Notes: generated from the letters alone by a model not told the origin. Shown: positions 28,714 to 38,664, counted from the stretch's first letter. The stretch: 64,000 nt of DNA from Pseudomonas sp. ERMR1:02 (GCF_002277815.1 NZ_NKJI01000012.1:116661-180660); one strand, 5' to 3'. Numbers and translations: made by a program.

Positions 28714-29106
28714 GTGGACGAGAAACAACGTTACGACGAGGGTCTGAAAGTCCGTCGCGAGGTACTTAGCGATGCTCATGTCGACCGAAGCCTGAATGCA
28801 CTGACCGAGTTCAACTCGGAGTTTCAGGAAATGATCACCCGCCACGCCTGGGGTGACATCTGGACCCGTCCGGGCCTGCCGCGCCACACCCGCAGTCTGA
28901 TCACCATCGCCATGCTGATCGGCATGAACCGCGAAGGTGAGCTCAAACTGCACCTGCGCGCCGCCGCCAACAATGGCGTTAGCCGTGGCGAGATCAAGGA
29001 AGTGATCATGCAGAGCGCGATCTACTGCGGCATTCCGGCGGCCAACGCGACGTTCCACCTGGCTGAGTCGGTGTGGGATGAGTTGGGGATTGAATCGCGC
29101 GAGTAG
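28714..29106 (+). CDS. pcaC: 4-carboxymuconolactone decarboxylase PcaC
   Basis: 130-aa enzyme of the CMD/AhpD family that decarboxylates 4-carboxymuconolactone to the enol-lactone used by PcaD. The motif region TRSLITIAMLIGMNREGELKLH and EVIMQSAIYCGIPAANATF is characteristic. The likely start is GTG at 28714, ten bases after the pcaD stop with GAGGGAAAATCC before it; the longer frame to 28555 overlaps pcaD. Last pca gene in the cluster. Confidence 0.93.
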   Translation: MDEKQRYDEGLKVRREVLSDAHVDRSLNALTEFNSEFQEMITRHAWGDIWTRPGLPRHTRSLITIAMLIGMNREGELKLHLRAAANNGVSRGEIKEVIMQSAIYCGIPAANATFHLAESVWDELGIESRE

Positions 29107-29117
29107 TTTCGGCGTTT

Positions 29118-29228
29118 GATCGTTCCCACGCTCTGCGTGGGAATGCCTCAACGGACGCTCCGCGTTCGGCTCTTGATGGGACGCGGAGCGTCCCGGGCTG
29201 CATTCCCACGCAGAGCGTGGGAACGATC
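29118..29228. repeat. nested palindromic repeat, copy E
   Basis: Two-tier palindrome of the same family, starting 12 bp after the pcaC stop in the convergent gap with the porin gene; probably serves as the 3' end of both transcripts. Confidence 0.9.
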
Positions 29229-29255
29229 GAATAACCAGGTTTCGGCGGTAAATGG

Positions 29256-30512
29256 TTACAACAGGCTGATCGGGTAGCTGATGATCACGCGGTTTTCGTC
29301 GAACTCATTGTTGCTGTAGTCGCGGCGCATGGTCGAGTTGCGCCATTTCACGTTCAGGTCTTTTAGCGCGCCGCTCTGCACGGTGTAGCCCAGTTCACTT
29401 TCGCGCCCCCATTCCTTGCCGTCGGTGATGCTGCCGGTGTGCACGTTGTCGCCGCTGATGTAGCGGTTCATCAGGGTCAGGCCCGGTACGCCGAGGGCGA
29501 CAAAGTTGTAGTCGTGACGCACTTGCCAGGATTTTTCCCGGGCATTGTCGTAGCTGGAGTTGTAGCTGTCGTTGGCCAGCGTACCGCCGCTGGTGCCGTT
29601 GACCCGCATCCATGGGCTGTCGCCAGTGAGTTTTTGCAGGCCGACGTAGAAGGTGTTTCCGCCGTACTTGGCCGAAAACAGGCCATACATGGTTTTGTTG
29701 TCCAGATCGCCGGCGCGGGCGCTGCCGTCATCCTTGCCGTAGAAGAACCCGAGGTTGGCGCCCAGGGTCCAGTTGCCGATGGGCTGGCTGTGGGTCACGT
29801 TGATGAATTGCTGGCTATAGATGTCCTTGAGTTCAGCGTTCCACAAAGCGATCTGGGTACGTTTTTCGTTGAACAGTACTCGCCGCCCTCGAAGTTGAAA
29901 CGGTCCGAGGTGAACGCGGCTTTGCCGGTCATCGACATGTCGCTCATGCTGCTGTCGTCGCGCGGGCTGTTCTGGCGGAACTGACCGCCGTAGAGCGTCA
30001 GACCATTGATTTCCTTCGAGGTGATCTGGCCACCACGGAAGGTTTGCGGCAAGGATCGACCGTCGTCCGAGCGCAGGATCGGCAGGACCGGCATCCAATC
30101 GCCGACTTTCACTTCGGTCTGCGACAGTTTGGCCTTGAGCGCCACGTTCGCGCGACCGTAGTTGTCAGCCGGACGACCGTCGCTATCGAGCGGCAACAGT
30201 TGCGTACCCCGGTGCCTTTGCCGCCATCGAGTTTCACCGAGTACAGCCCAGCACATCCATGCCGAACCCGACGGTGCCCTGGGTGAACCCTGACTTGGCA
30301 TCGAGAATGAAGCTCTGTGTCCACTCTTCGGCCTTGCCTTGGGCCTTGGTCGGGTTGGTGAAGTTGCGATTGATGTAGAAGTTGCGCAGGTTCAGGTTGA
30401 CCTTGGCGCCTTCGACAAAGCCTGATTCCTCGGCCTGGGCGGGCAGGGCTGCGCTGACCAGGGCCAAGGCGATCAGGCTGGGAACGAAATACTGCGTGGT
30501 GGAAGGCGTCAT
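29256..30512 (-). CDS. OprD-family outer-membrane porin (three frame breaks)
   Basis: Substrate-specific porin, about 418 aa after repair. A signal peptide starts MTPSTTQYFVPSLIALALVS and ends at AQA; the mature part starts EESGFVEGAKVNLNLRNFYI, typical of OprD/OpdK proteins, and the C-terminus ends in a beta-strand (VIISYPISLL). Adding one base at each of 29876, 30207-30210 and 30245 (plus-strand numbering) joins three open frames into one. Location beside pca genes suggests an aromatic-acid porin (BenF/OpdK-like); P. putida has a similar porin between pca and ttg, as I recall. Three breaks in 370 bp could also mean true decay. Confidence 0.8.
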
Positions 30513-30772
30513 GGGCTCGGGTCTCTCTAATTTTTGGGGATGAAACGGGTAGTGTCGCAACCGGGAAGGGTGCAGACGTCAAGTCGACATTTTTGGGTAA
30601 AGCCTGGGGATCAGCCGGAGAGGGCAGGGCGCGGGGGCATGGTGTCGAACCTGGTGTTATTGGTCTTGTGGGCCGAATGGTGCGGGGAATGTACTGGATG
30701 GTTCAATCTGTGAGAGCGGGTTTTGGGCGATTATCGAACGTAAGATTGGCCGGGGGTTTTGGGGTGTATGTG

Positions 30773-30871
30773 CGGGCCTCATCGCGGGCAAGCCCGCTCC
30801 CACAGTTGACCGAGTTTTTCCAGAAAAAAATACGGTCGAATGTGGGAGCGGGCTTGCTCGCGAAGAGGCCC
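30773..30871. repeat. REPIN
   Basis: Inverted REP pair around a 40-bp spacer, between the porin and ttgC 3' end. Confidence 0.85.
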
Positions 30872-30902
30872 GTCCTGGCACCACAGTTTTCTGGCAGCCA
30901 AC

Positions 30903-30926
30903 AAAAAGCCCACCAAAAGGTGGGCT
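30903..30926 (-). terminator. terminator of the ttgABC operon
   Basis: Stem AGCCCACC-AAAA-GGTGGGCT with a run of five T on the minus strand, 20 bp beyond the ttgC stop. Confidence 0.8.
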
Positions 30927-30945
30927 CATTGTTTTCACAGCGCTA

Positions 30946-32406
30946 TCAGAACATCCGCATCTTCGGCGCTTCTTCTTTCAACGGCTCGTTCTTCGCCGTC
31001 TGTTCGTTCCAGCCACCGCCCAAAGCCTTGTATAGATTGACCTGGCTGACCAATTGCGCCAAGCGATCAGTGATCAATGCCTGTTGGGCACTGAACAGCT
31101 GACGCTGGGCATCGAGGAAGGTCAGGTTGCTGTCGACACCGATGCGGTAACGACGCTCGGCCAGGCGGTAGTACTGCTGGTTCGCGGAGACGAAATCACG
31201 CTGTGCCTGCAACTGATCGGTGTAGGTCTCGCGGGCAGCCAGGCCATCGGCGACTTCCTGGAAAGCCGTTTGAATGGACTTTTCGTAGTTCGCCACGCCA
31301 ATGTCTTTCTGGATCTTCGAGTAATCCAGGCTGGCGCGCAGGCTGCCGGCGTTGAAGATCGGCAGGTTGATCTGCGGCTGGAACAGCCAGGTGCCCGAAC
31401 CGCCCTTGAACAAGCCGGACAGGTCCGGGCTCAGGGTACCGGCATTGGCCGTCAGGCTGATGCTCGGGAAGAACGCAGCCCGCGCCGCACCGATGTTGGC
31501 GTTGGCGGCCTTCAGGTTGTATTCGGCTTGCAGGATGTCCGGACGACGCTGCAGCAAGTCCGATGGCAAACCGGGCGGTACTTCGCTTAGCAAGTCATCG
31601 TTAAGCGGTTTGGCCGCTTGCAGGTTGGCCGGGATACCAGTGCCGAGCAGCAACACCAAGCTGTTTTCATCCTGGGCGACCTGACGGGTGTAACGAGCCA
31701 GTTGCGCGCGGGCGTTTTCCACCGAGGTGCGCGACTGCGCCAGGTCCAGGGCCGAGGCGACTCCCACTTCGTTGCTGCGGGAGGTGAGCTTGTAGCTCTC
31801 CTCGAACGCGGCGAGGGTGTCCTGGGTCAGCTTGTACAGTTCCTTGTCGGCCTGCCAGGTCAGGTAGGCGTTGGCAACGCTGGCCACCAGACTGATCTGA
31901 GTACTGCGCCGGCCTTCTTCGGTGGCGAAGTACTTCTGCAGGGCTTCTTCGCTCAGGCTGCGAACCCGACCGAACAGGTCCAGTTCATAAGCGCTGATGC
32001 CGACGGTAGCGGAGTAGGAACTGTTGATGCCGCCCTGTCCTGTTTGCGTGGCATTGGCCGGTACATGCTGACGGCTGCCGGAGCCATTGGCCGAAACGGC
32101 CGGGTACAGGTCGGCGCGCTGGATACGGTATTGAGCCGCAAAAGCGTCGATGTTCAGGGCCGCGACACGCAGGTCACGGTTGTTTTCCAGGGCGACCTGG
32201 ATCAGCTGTTGCAGCGCAGGGTCATGGAAAAACTGCTTCCAGCCTTGCTCCGCAGCCGCTTGAGCGGGCGCCTGGGCCGGCGAGTACGCCGGGCCCTGTG
32301 GGTATTGACCTGCCACCGGAGCTTGCGGCTGCTGATAATCAGGTATCAACGAGCAGCCACCGAGCACAAAGGCGGCGACTGCCAGGGAGAGTAGCGACTT
32401 GCTCAT
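30946..32406 (-). CDS. ttgC: RND efflux outer-membrane channel TtgC (OprM-like)
   Basis: Outer-membrane factor lipoprotein, 486 aa, forming the exit channel of the TtgABC pump. The lipobox VLGGC ends the signal peptide (MSKSLLSLAVAAFVLGGC), and two OEP repeats follow. The sequence DLFGRVRSLSEEALQKYFAT and the second-repeat INLPIFNAGSLRASLDYSKI are typical of OprM. Its start overlaps the ttgB stop by one base. Called EmhC in P. fluorescens; orthology is inferred from operon and synteny. Confidence 0.93.
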   Translation of the reverse strand: MSKSLLSLAVAAFVLGGCSLIPDYQQPQAPVAGQYPQGPAYSPAQAPAQAAAEQGWKQFFHDPALQQLIQVALENNRDLRVAALNIDAFAAQYRIQRADLYPAVSANGSGSRQHVPANATQTGQGGINSSYSATVGISAYELDLFGRVRSLSEEALQKYFATEEGRRSTQISLVASVANAYLTWQADKELYKLTQDTLAAFEESYKLTSRSNEVGVASALDLAQSRTSVENARAQLARYTRQVAQDENSLVLLLGTGIPANLQAAKPLNDDLLSEVPPGLPSDLLQRRPDILQAEYNLKAANANIGAARAAFFPSISLTANAGTLSPDLSGLFKGGSGTWLFQPQINLPIFNAGSLRASLDYSKIQKDIGVANYEKSIQTAFQEVADGLAARETYTDQLQAQRDFVSANQQYYRLAERRYRIGVDSNLTFLDAQRQLFSAQQALITDRLAQLVSQVNLYKALGGGWNEQTAKNEPLKEEAPKMRMF

Positions 32407-35400
32407 TAGCCAGCCTCTTTAGAAGGTTCGATTGCATCATCCTGGTCGGCGATTTTGCGCTGGCCCATGGACGATACGGTGACGAAGAACAGCGGGACCC
32501 AGAAGATCGCCAGTACGGTGGCGGTGATCATACCGCCGATCACACCGGTACCGATTGCATGCTGGCTACCCGAGCCTGCGCCCGTGGATATAGCCAGTGG
32601 TACCACACCAAGGACGAATGCGAGCGAGGTCATGATGATCGGTCGCAGACGCATGCGGCAGGCTTCGATCGCCGCATCGCGCAGGCTGCGCCCTTGCTCG
32701 TGCAGTTCCTTGGCGAATTCGACGATCAGAATGGCGTTTTTCGCCGCCAGACCGATGGTCGTCAACAAGCCCACCTGGAAGTACACGTCATTGGACAGAC
32801 CGCGCAGGCTGGTGGCCATTAACGCACCGATGATCCCCAGCGGTACCACCAACATGACCGCGATCGGAATCGACCAGCTTTCATACAACGCCGCCAGACA
32901 CAGGAACACCATCAGCAGCGACAGGGCGTACAACGCGGGTGCCTGGGAGCCGGACAGACGTTCCTCATAGGACAGACCGGTCCAGGAAATACCGACACCT
33001 GCCGGAAGCTTCTGGGCCAAGGCTTCGACTTCGGCCATGGCTTCACCGGTGGAATAACCTGGGGCCGGGGCACCGAGGATCTCCATTGCTTCCACGCCGT
33101 TGTAACGGGCCAGTTTTGGCGAACCGTAAATCCACTCGCCCTTGGCGAACGCCGAGAACGGAACCATGGTGCCTTCACGGTTGCGCACGTACCACTTTTG
33201 CAGGTCTTCAGGGCTCATGCGCGCACCTGGCTGGCCTTGTACGTAAACCTTCTTCACCCGACCACGGTCGATGAAGTCGTTGACGTAGCTACTGCCCAGG
33301 GCAATCGACAAGGTGTTGTTGATGTCGGCGATAGTAATGCCCAGGGCACTGGCCTTCTCGTCGTCAATTTCCAGTTGATATTGCGGTTCATCGTTCAGGC
33401 CGTTGGGACGCACTTGCGACAGCACTTTGCTCTGCGCGGCCATGCCCAGGAACTGGTTACGGGCTTCCATCAGCTTGTTGTGACCGATACCGGCGCGGTC
33501 TTGCAGGAACACGTCGAAACCGGTGGCGTTACCCAGTTCCAGAACCGCCGGTGGTGCAAAAGCGAACACCATTGCATCACGGAAGGTGAAGAAGTGCTGT
33601 TGGGCACGGGCCGCCACCTTGAACACGCTGTTGTCGGCGTTACGGTCGTGCCATGGTCTGAGCATGATGAACGCCATACCCGAACTCTGGCCACGGCCGG
33701 CGAAGTTGAAGCCGGTCACGGTAAACACCGAGTTCACCGCGTCGCCTTCACCGCCATCCTTGCCTGGACGCAGCAGGAACTCACGCATCTCGTCCACGAC
33801 AACCTGGGTGCGCTGGGCCGTCGAACCGGCCGGGGTCTGCACCTGGGCGAACAGTACGCCCTGGTCTTCTTCCGGCAGGAACGCCGTCGGAATACGGGTG
33901 AACAGCCAGATCATGCCGACCACGATGAGGATGTATGCCAGCAGGTACGGGGCCTTGCGCGTCAGCATGTTGCCCACGCCTCGCTCGTAGCTGCGTACGC
34001 CACGGTCGAAGTTACGGTTGAACCAGCCGAAGAACCCGCGTTTGGGCGTGCCATGCTCGCCTTTGGGAATCGGCTTGAGCATGGTGGCGCACAGCGCCGG
34101 GGTGAAGATCAATGCAACCAGTACCGACAGGGCCATGGCCGAGACGATGGTGATCGAGAACTGCTTGTAGATCACACCGGTGGAACCGCTGAAGAACGCC
34201 ATCGGCAACAGTACCGCCGAGAGCACCAGGGCGATACCGACCAGTGCGCCCTGGATCTGCCCCATGGATTTTTTGGTGGCTTCCTTAGGTGACAGGCCTT
34301 CTTCGCTCATCACCCGTTCGACGTTTTCCACCACGACGATGGCATCGTCCACCAGCAAGCCGATGGCCAGCACCATACCGAACATGGTCAGGGTGTTGAT
34401 GCTGAAACCGGCTGCCGCGAGGATGCCGAACGTGCCGAGCAACACCACCGGCACGGTCATCGTGGTGATCACGGTGGCGCGGAAGTTCTGCAGGAACAGG
34501 AACATCACCAGGAACACCAGCACGATCGCTTCGACCAGGGTTTCAACCACGCCCTTGATCGACTCGGTCACCACTGGAGTGGTGTCGTACGGGAACACCA
34601 CTTCCATCCCTTGCGGGAAGAACGGTTTGAGGTTGTCGATGGTCTTGCGCAGGGCTTTTGCAGTGTCAAGGGCGTTGGCACCGTTGGCCAGTTTCACCGC
34701 CAGGCCGGAAGCCGGGGCGCCGTTGAACTGGGCGTTGATGCTGTAGTTCTCGCCGCCCAGACCGACACTGGCAACGTCTTTGAGGCGAACCTGAGAGCCG
34801 TCCTTGTTCACTTTGAGCAGGATTCTGTTGAATTGCTCAGCGGTCTGCAGGCGGGTCTTGCCGATGATCGTCGCGTTCAGCTGTGTGCCGGGCAGGGCCG
34901 GCAGGCCGCCGAGCTGGCCGGACGAGATCTGCACGTTTTGTGCGGCGATGGCAGTTTTGACGTCGATCGGTGTCAGGTTGTAATTGTTCAACTTGGCCGG
35001 GTCGAGCCATATACGCATGGCGTACTGGGAACCGAAGACCTGGAAGTCACCCACACCGGCTGTCCGCGAGATCGGGTCCTGCATGTTGGACACGATGTAG
35101 TTGGACAGGTCGTCCTTGGTCATGCTGCCGTCACGCGAGACCACGCCGATCACCAGCAGGAAGTTCTTCACCGCCTTGGTCACGCGGATACCTTGCTGCT
35201 GTACTTCTTGCGGCAGCAGCGGGGTGGCCAGGTTCAGCTTGTTCTGTACCTGAACCTGCGCGGTATCGGAGTTGGTGCCTTGCTCGAAGGTCGCGGTGAT
35301 GGTCATGGTGCCGTCGGAGTTACTTTCCGAAGAGACATAACGCAGGTTGTCGATACCGTTGAGCTGTTGCTCGATCACTTGCACCACGGTGTCCTGCACG

Positions 35401-35567
35401 GTCTGCGCGGACGCACCCGGATAGGCCACGGAGATGGCGATCGCCGGAGGCGCAATGCTCGGGTATTGGTTGATCGGCAATTTGAGGATCGATAGTGCCC
35501 CGACCAGCATGATCACCAAGGCAATTACCCAGGCGAAAATCGGACGGTCGATGAAAAATTTCGACAT
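32406..35567 (-). CDS. ttgB: RND efflux inner-membrane pump TtgB (MexB-like)
   Basis: Proton-driven multidrug/solvent transporter, 1053 aa, of the HAE1 RND family. It starts MSKFFIDRPIFAWVIALVIM. TM4 carries the paired aspartates of the proton relay (GLLVDDAIVVVENVERVM), and the large periplasmic loops and internal duplication are complete. Frame intact over 3.2 kb. Sits three bases after ttgA. EmhB is the name in P. fluorescens. Confidence 0.95.
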   Translation of the reverse strand: MSKFFIDRPIFAWVIALVIMLVGALSILKLPINQYPSIAPPAIAISVAYPGASAQTVQDTVVQVIEQQLNGIDNLRYVSSESNSDGTMTITATFEQGTNSDTAQVQVQNKLNLATPLLPQEVQQQGIRVTKAVKNFLLVIGVVSRDGSMTKDDLSNYIVSNMQDPISRTAGVGDFQVFGSQYAMRIWLDPAKLNNYNLTPIDVKTAIAAQNVQISSGQLGGLPALPGTQLNATIIGKTRLQTAEQFNRILLKVNKDGSQVRLKDVASVGLGGENYSINAQFNGAPASGLAVKLANGANALDTAKALRKTIDNLKPFFPQGMEVVFPYDTTPVVTESIKGVVETLVEAIVLVFLVMFLFLQNFRATVITTMTVPVVLLGTFGILAAAGFSINTLTMFGMVLAIGLLVDDAIVVVENVERVMSEEGLSPKEATKKSMGQIQGALVGIALVLSAVLLPMAFFSGSTGVIYKQFSITIVSAMALSVLVALIFTPALCATMLKPIPKGEHGTPKRGFFGWFNRNFDRGVRSYERGVGNMLTRKAPYLLAYILIVVGMIWLFTRIPTAFLPEEDQGVLFAQVQTPAGSTAQRTQVVVDEMREFLLRPGKDGGEGDAVNSVFTVTGFNFAGRGQSSGMAFIMLRPWHDRNADNSVFKVAARAQQHFFTFRDAMVFAFAPPAVLELGNATGFDVFLQDRAGIGHNKLMEARNQFLGMAAQSKVLSQVRPNGLNDEPQYQLEIDDEKASALGITIADINNTLSIALGSSYVNDFIDRGRVKKVYVQGQPGARMSPEDLQKWYVRNREGTMVPFSAFAKGEWIYGSPKLARYNGVEAMEILGAPAPGYSTGEAMAEVEALAQKLPAGVGISWTGLSYEERLSGSQAPALYALSLLMVFLCLAALYESWSIPIAVMLVVPLGIIGALMATSLRGLSNDVYFQVGLLTTIGLAAKNAILIVEFAKELHEQGRSLRDAAIEACRMRLRPIIMTSLAFVLGVVPLAISTGAGSGSQHAIGTGVIGGMITATVLAIFWVPLFFVTVSSMGQRKIADQDDAIEPSKEAG

Positions 35568-35570
35568 GGT

Positions 35571-36728
35571 TTACTCCCCTTTGCCGCTGGAAGCCTGTTC
35601 AGCTGCCTTGGCGGGGGCCGGGTTCTTTGCGCCAACGTTGGTCGCCTCGCTGGCCTTGACTTCAACACCAGGTTTGACGAATTGCAGCCCTTCGGTGATC
35701 AGGCGGTCGCCGGCCTTCAGGCCGTCTTCGATCAGCCATTGGTTGCCGACGGTGCGGCTGGCCTTGAGTTGACGCAGTTCGACCTTGTTGTCGGGACCGA
35801 CGACCAGCGCGGTCGGGGAGCCTTTGAGGTCACGGGTCACGCCTTGCTGCGGGGCCAGAATCGCCGCGCTGTTCACACCGGCCTGCAACTGGGCGTGGAC
35901 GAACATGCCCGGCAGCAGCGTGTGATCAGGGTTGGGGAACACGGCACGAAGGGTCACGGAGCCGGTGGTCTGGTCAACAGAGACCTCGGAGAACTCGAGT
36001 TTGCCTTCCTGTTTGTACTGGCTGCCGTCCTCAAGGGTCAGCTTGACCGCTGCGGTGTTGTCGCCGGCCTTTTGCAGGCGGCCGCTTTCCAGTTCCCGGC
36101 GCAGTTGCAGCAGCTCGACCGAGGACTGGGTGACGTCGACGTAGATCGGGTCAAGTTGCTGAATGACCGCCATCGCTTCGGTCTGACCGTTGCTCACCAG
36201 CGCGCCTTCGGTCACCGAAGAGCGGCCGATACGACCGGTCAGTGGCGCATAAACCTTGGTGTAGCGCACATTGATCTGCGCCGATTGCAGCGAGGCTTCC
36301 GATTGCAGGCGGTTGGCCACGGCGGTGTCGTATTCCTGACGGCTGACAGCCTGCTCGTTTACCAATTGCTGGTAGCGGTCGGAGATCGATTTGGTCGAGC
36401 GCAGGTTGGCTTCGGCGCTTTTCAGGGTCGCTTCATAGACCGCAGGATCGATCTGGTACAGCTGCTGGCCGGCTTTGACATCGCCGCCTTCCTTGAACAG
36501 ACGCTTGAGAATGATGCCGTTGACCTGTGGGCGCACTTCGGCAATGCGGTACGCACTGGTACGGCCCGGGAGCTCGGAGGTCAGGGTGAAGGATTGCGTT
36601 TGCAGGGTGACGACGCCGACCTGAGGCGGTGCTGCGGCGGGTGCCGCTTCTTCCTTTTTACATCCGCTGAGTAGTGATGCGAGGGCGACGGCGGCGACCA
36701 GAGCGGTAACAGCTGGCTTGAGTTGCAT
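35571..36728 (-). CDS. ttgA: RND efflux periplasmic adaptor TtgA (MexA-like)
   Basis: Membrane-fusion lipoprotein, 385 aa, bridging TtgB and TtgC. The start is the ATG at 36728: MQLKPAVTALVAAVALASLL followed by the lipobox SGC. The lipoyl/hairpin region (GDVKAGQQLYQIDPAVYEAT and the helical stretch after it) and the beta-barrel domain are normal. An upstream in-frame ATG at 36764 would disrupt the signal peptide. First gene of the operon, controlled from the ttgR-ttgA intergenic operator. Confidence 0.94.
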   Translation of the reverse strand: MQLKPAVTALVAAVALASLLSGCKKEEAAPAAAPPQVGVVTLQTQSFTLTSELPGRTSAYRIAEVRPQVNGIILKRLFKEGGDVKAGQQLYQIDPAVYEATLKSAEANLRSTKSISDRYQQLVNEQAVSRQEYDTAVANRLQSEASLQSAQINVRYTKVYAPLTGRIGRSSVTEGALVSNGQTEAMAVIQQLDPIYVDVTQSSVELLQLRRELESGRLQKAGDNTAAVKLTLEDGSQYKQEGKLEFSEVSVDQTTGSVTLRAVFPNPDHTLLPGMFVHAQLQAGVNSAAILAPQQGVTRDLKGSPTALVVGPDNKVELRQLKASRTVGNQWLIEDGLKAGDRLITEGLQFVKPGVEVKASEATNVGAKNPAPAKAAEQASSGKGE

Positions 36729-36818
36729 GAAAATCCTCGGGTCAGGCGCGCATGAAACGCACAAGAAAAGATGGAAGGTTTAAAAATTGGGTGCCGGGTG
36801 GATAAGTAGCTTGCTAAG

Positions 36819-36853
36819 GAATATACTTACATTCACGGTTGTTTGTAAATACC
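36819..36853. promoter_or_regulatory. TtgR operator-like site between ttgA and ttgR
   Basis: The stretch from GGAATATACTTACATTCA through GGTTGTTTGTAAATACC strongly resembles the TtgR operator known from P. putida (AT-rich half-sites around TTACATTCATGGTTGT). It is about 90 bp from ttgA and 144 bp from ttgR, where it would cover both divergent promoters. Confidence 0.75.
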
Positions 36854-36996
36854 TTGGCTGTGTATCCTCGCCGTTACAGAGGCCGTCGCAAGGTTGGAAT
36901 TGTAGGCCCGGGGACGATACCCAAGAGCGCTCGCCCCACTTTTATTCAGCTGATACTCAGACATCGCTGAAGCATCCTGATTGAGGTTGTACTGCC

Positions 36997-37629
36997 ATGG
37001 TCCGTCGCACCAAAGAGGAAGCCCAGGAAACCCGCAACAAGATTCTCGAAGCGGCAGAAAAAGCCTTTTTCGAGCGAGGCGTGGCCCGTACTACGCTGGC
37101 GGACATCGCGACCCTGGCCGGCGTCACCCGTGGTGCCATTTACTGGCATTTCAGCAACAAGGCCGATCTGCTGCAGGCCATGCTCGATACCTTGCAAGAG
37201 CCCCTTGATGAGCTGGCCAAGGCCGCGGAAAGTGAAGACGAGCTCGACCCGCTGGGCTGCATGCGCAGGCTGCTGATTCATTTGTTTCATGAAGTTGCGC
37301 TGGATCCCAAGACCCGGCGCATCAACGAGATTCTGTTTCATAAGTGCGAATTCACCGATGAAATGTGTGATCTGCGCCAGCAGCGCCAAACGGCCAGCCT
37401 CGAGTGCAACATGCGCATTGGCCTGACCCTGCGTAATGCCGTGAATCGTGGCCAGTTGCCGGAAAATCTCGACACCGCCCGTGCGGCCATTAGCATTCAT
37501 GCCTATATCAATGGCCTGCTTTACCAGTGGTTACTCGCGCCGGACAGCTTTGAACTGCACACTGAGGCCGAGCGTTGGGTCGATATAGCGCTGGACATGC
37601 TGCGTTTGAGTCCCAGCCTGCGTAAATGA
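36997..37629 (+). CDS. ttgR: TetR-family repressor TtgR
   Basis: Drug-responsive repressor of the efflux operon, 210 aa. The N-terminal HTH (about residues 10-57) reads RNKILEAAEKAFFERGVART followed by TLADIATLAGVTRGAIYWHF. The C-terminal ligand-binding domain includes NEILFHKCEFTDEMCDLRQQ. Divergent from ttgABC, as in P. putida. In that system antibiotics and flavonoids release the repressor; this is established for the family, not shown here. EmhR is the P. fluorescens name. Confidence 0.94.
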   Translation: MVRRTKEEAQETRNKILEAAEKAFFERGVARTTLADIATLAGVTRGAIYWHFSNKADLLQAMLDTLQEPLDELAKAAESEDELDPLGCMRRLLIHLFHEVALDPKTRRINEILFHKCEFTDEMCDLRQQRQTASLECNMRIGLTLRNAVNRGQLPENLDTARAAISIHAYINGLLYQWLLAPDSFELHTEAERWVDIALDMLRLSPSLRK

Positions 37630-38664
37630 AACAAATGCGTAATTGGCTTCTCACGTGTCAACCGTTGAGACCGTAGATGAACAGTTCTTCACGGCTCCAT
37701 TGCAGTGGGATGCTTTTATATACTTACGTTTGACAGGTTGACAGGTAGCAAGCTCAGTATTTTGTAGGGATTTTGTGTCGACCTTGTGAGAAAGGGTGAG
37801 TCTCGGACGTCCGTCCTCCCTGTAGGAGCGAGGCTTGCCCGCGAAGGCGGCCTTACAGCCGACCTGGTTTTTGCAGATGCACTCAATCCCCTGTGGGAGC
37901 TGGCTTGCCAGCGATGGCGGCCTGCCAGCCGACCTTTTTCTCGCGGATGTACCAATCCCTTGTGGGAGATTCTATGTTGCCCGGCAACCCTGAATTCTCT
38001 TGCTGACCGAGTACATATCCATTCCTGCGGTAACGGCCACCTATGGTTTCGCCCTGACGGCCGACTCCCTTTGGCAAACGCCCCAAAGGAAGCAAAGGTC
38101 TCGCCCCGGCGTCCGGCCCCTCGCCAGGGCTCGGCGTTCCTTCGCTCCGGCATTCATCCGGGGACACCGCCCTCCGGTTTGCTTCGCTGCACCTACATGC
38201 AGCGAGTTCGACTGCGTCGAACGGCGCTGCGCGCCACTCCCCGGATAAACGCCTCCACTCAGCCTCCCGATGGGCGGGTGGATCAAAATCCAAAGCAAGC
38301 GAGGCGAGCTGACACTCGACCTTTTTGCTGTATTCCGTGCCTGTGTAGGAGCTGCCGAAGGCTGCAATCTTTTGACCTAGGCGGCCTGGCAGCCGACCTG
38401 ACCTTTGTGGATGTACCCAAACCCCTGTGGGAGCTGGCTTGTCGGGTCGCCGCATCGCAGCGATGACGGCCTGCCAGCCGCCCCGATTCCCCGAATGTAC
38501 TCAGTCCCTGTAGGAGCGAGCCTGCTCGCGAAAAACGTCCCGACAACCCGGTCATCCATACAGGGCGCGTTATCGTTCACGCCCATCGCGAGCAAGCTTG
38601 CTCCTACAAAAGCAAAAAGCCCCGGATCTTTCGATTCCAGGGCTTTTGTGTTCATGAGCTATCG
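37630..38664. other. gene-poor repeat mosaic
   Basis: About 1 kb with no supportable gene. It holds at least six REP-type units (near 37821, 37891, 37961, 38345, 38427, 38509 and 38584), some with diverged cores, and a roughly 200-bp palindrome-rich block at about 38080-38290 that reads CGCCCCGGCGTCCGGCCCCT and resembles an intergenic repeat common in Pseudomonas. The open frames across it are by-products. A ten-base ATATACTTAC identical to part of the TtgR operator occurs at 37718-37727. Confidence 0.6.
38614..38650 (-). terminator. terminator of the DUF3077 gene
   Basis: AAAAGCCC/GGGCTTTT stem with an imperfect inner stem, 15 bp beyond the gene stop, with A/T tract on the minus-strand 3' side. 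Confidence 0.7.

Larger units (their letters stand above)
30513..30945. other. porin-ttgC gap without genes
   Basis: Contains the porin promoter region, a REPIN at about 30773-30871 with arms TCGCGGGCAAGCCCGCTCCC and GGGAGCGGGCTTGCTCGCGA, and the ttgC terminator. No coding sequence recognised. Confidence 0.6.
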
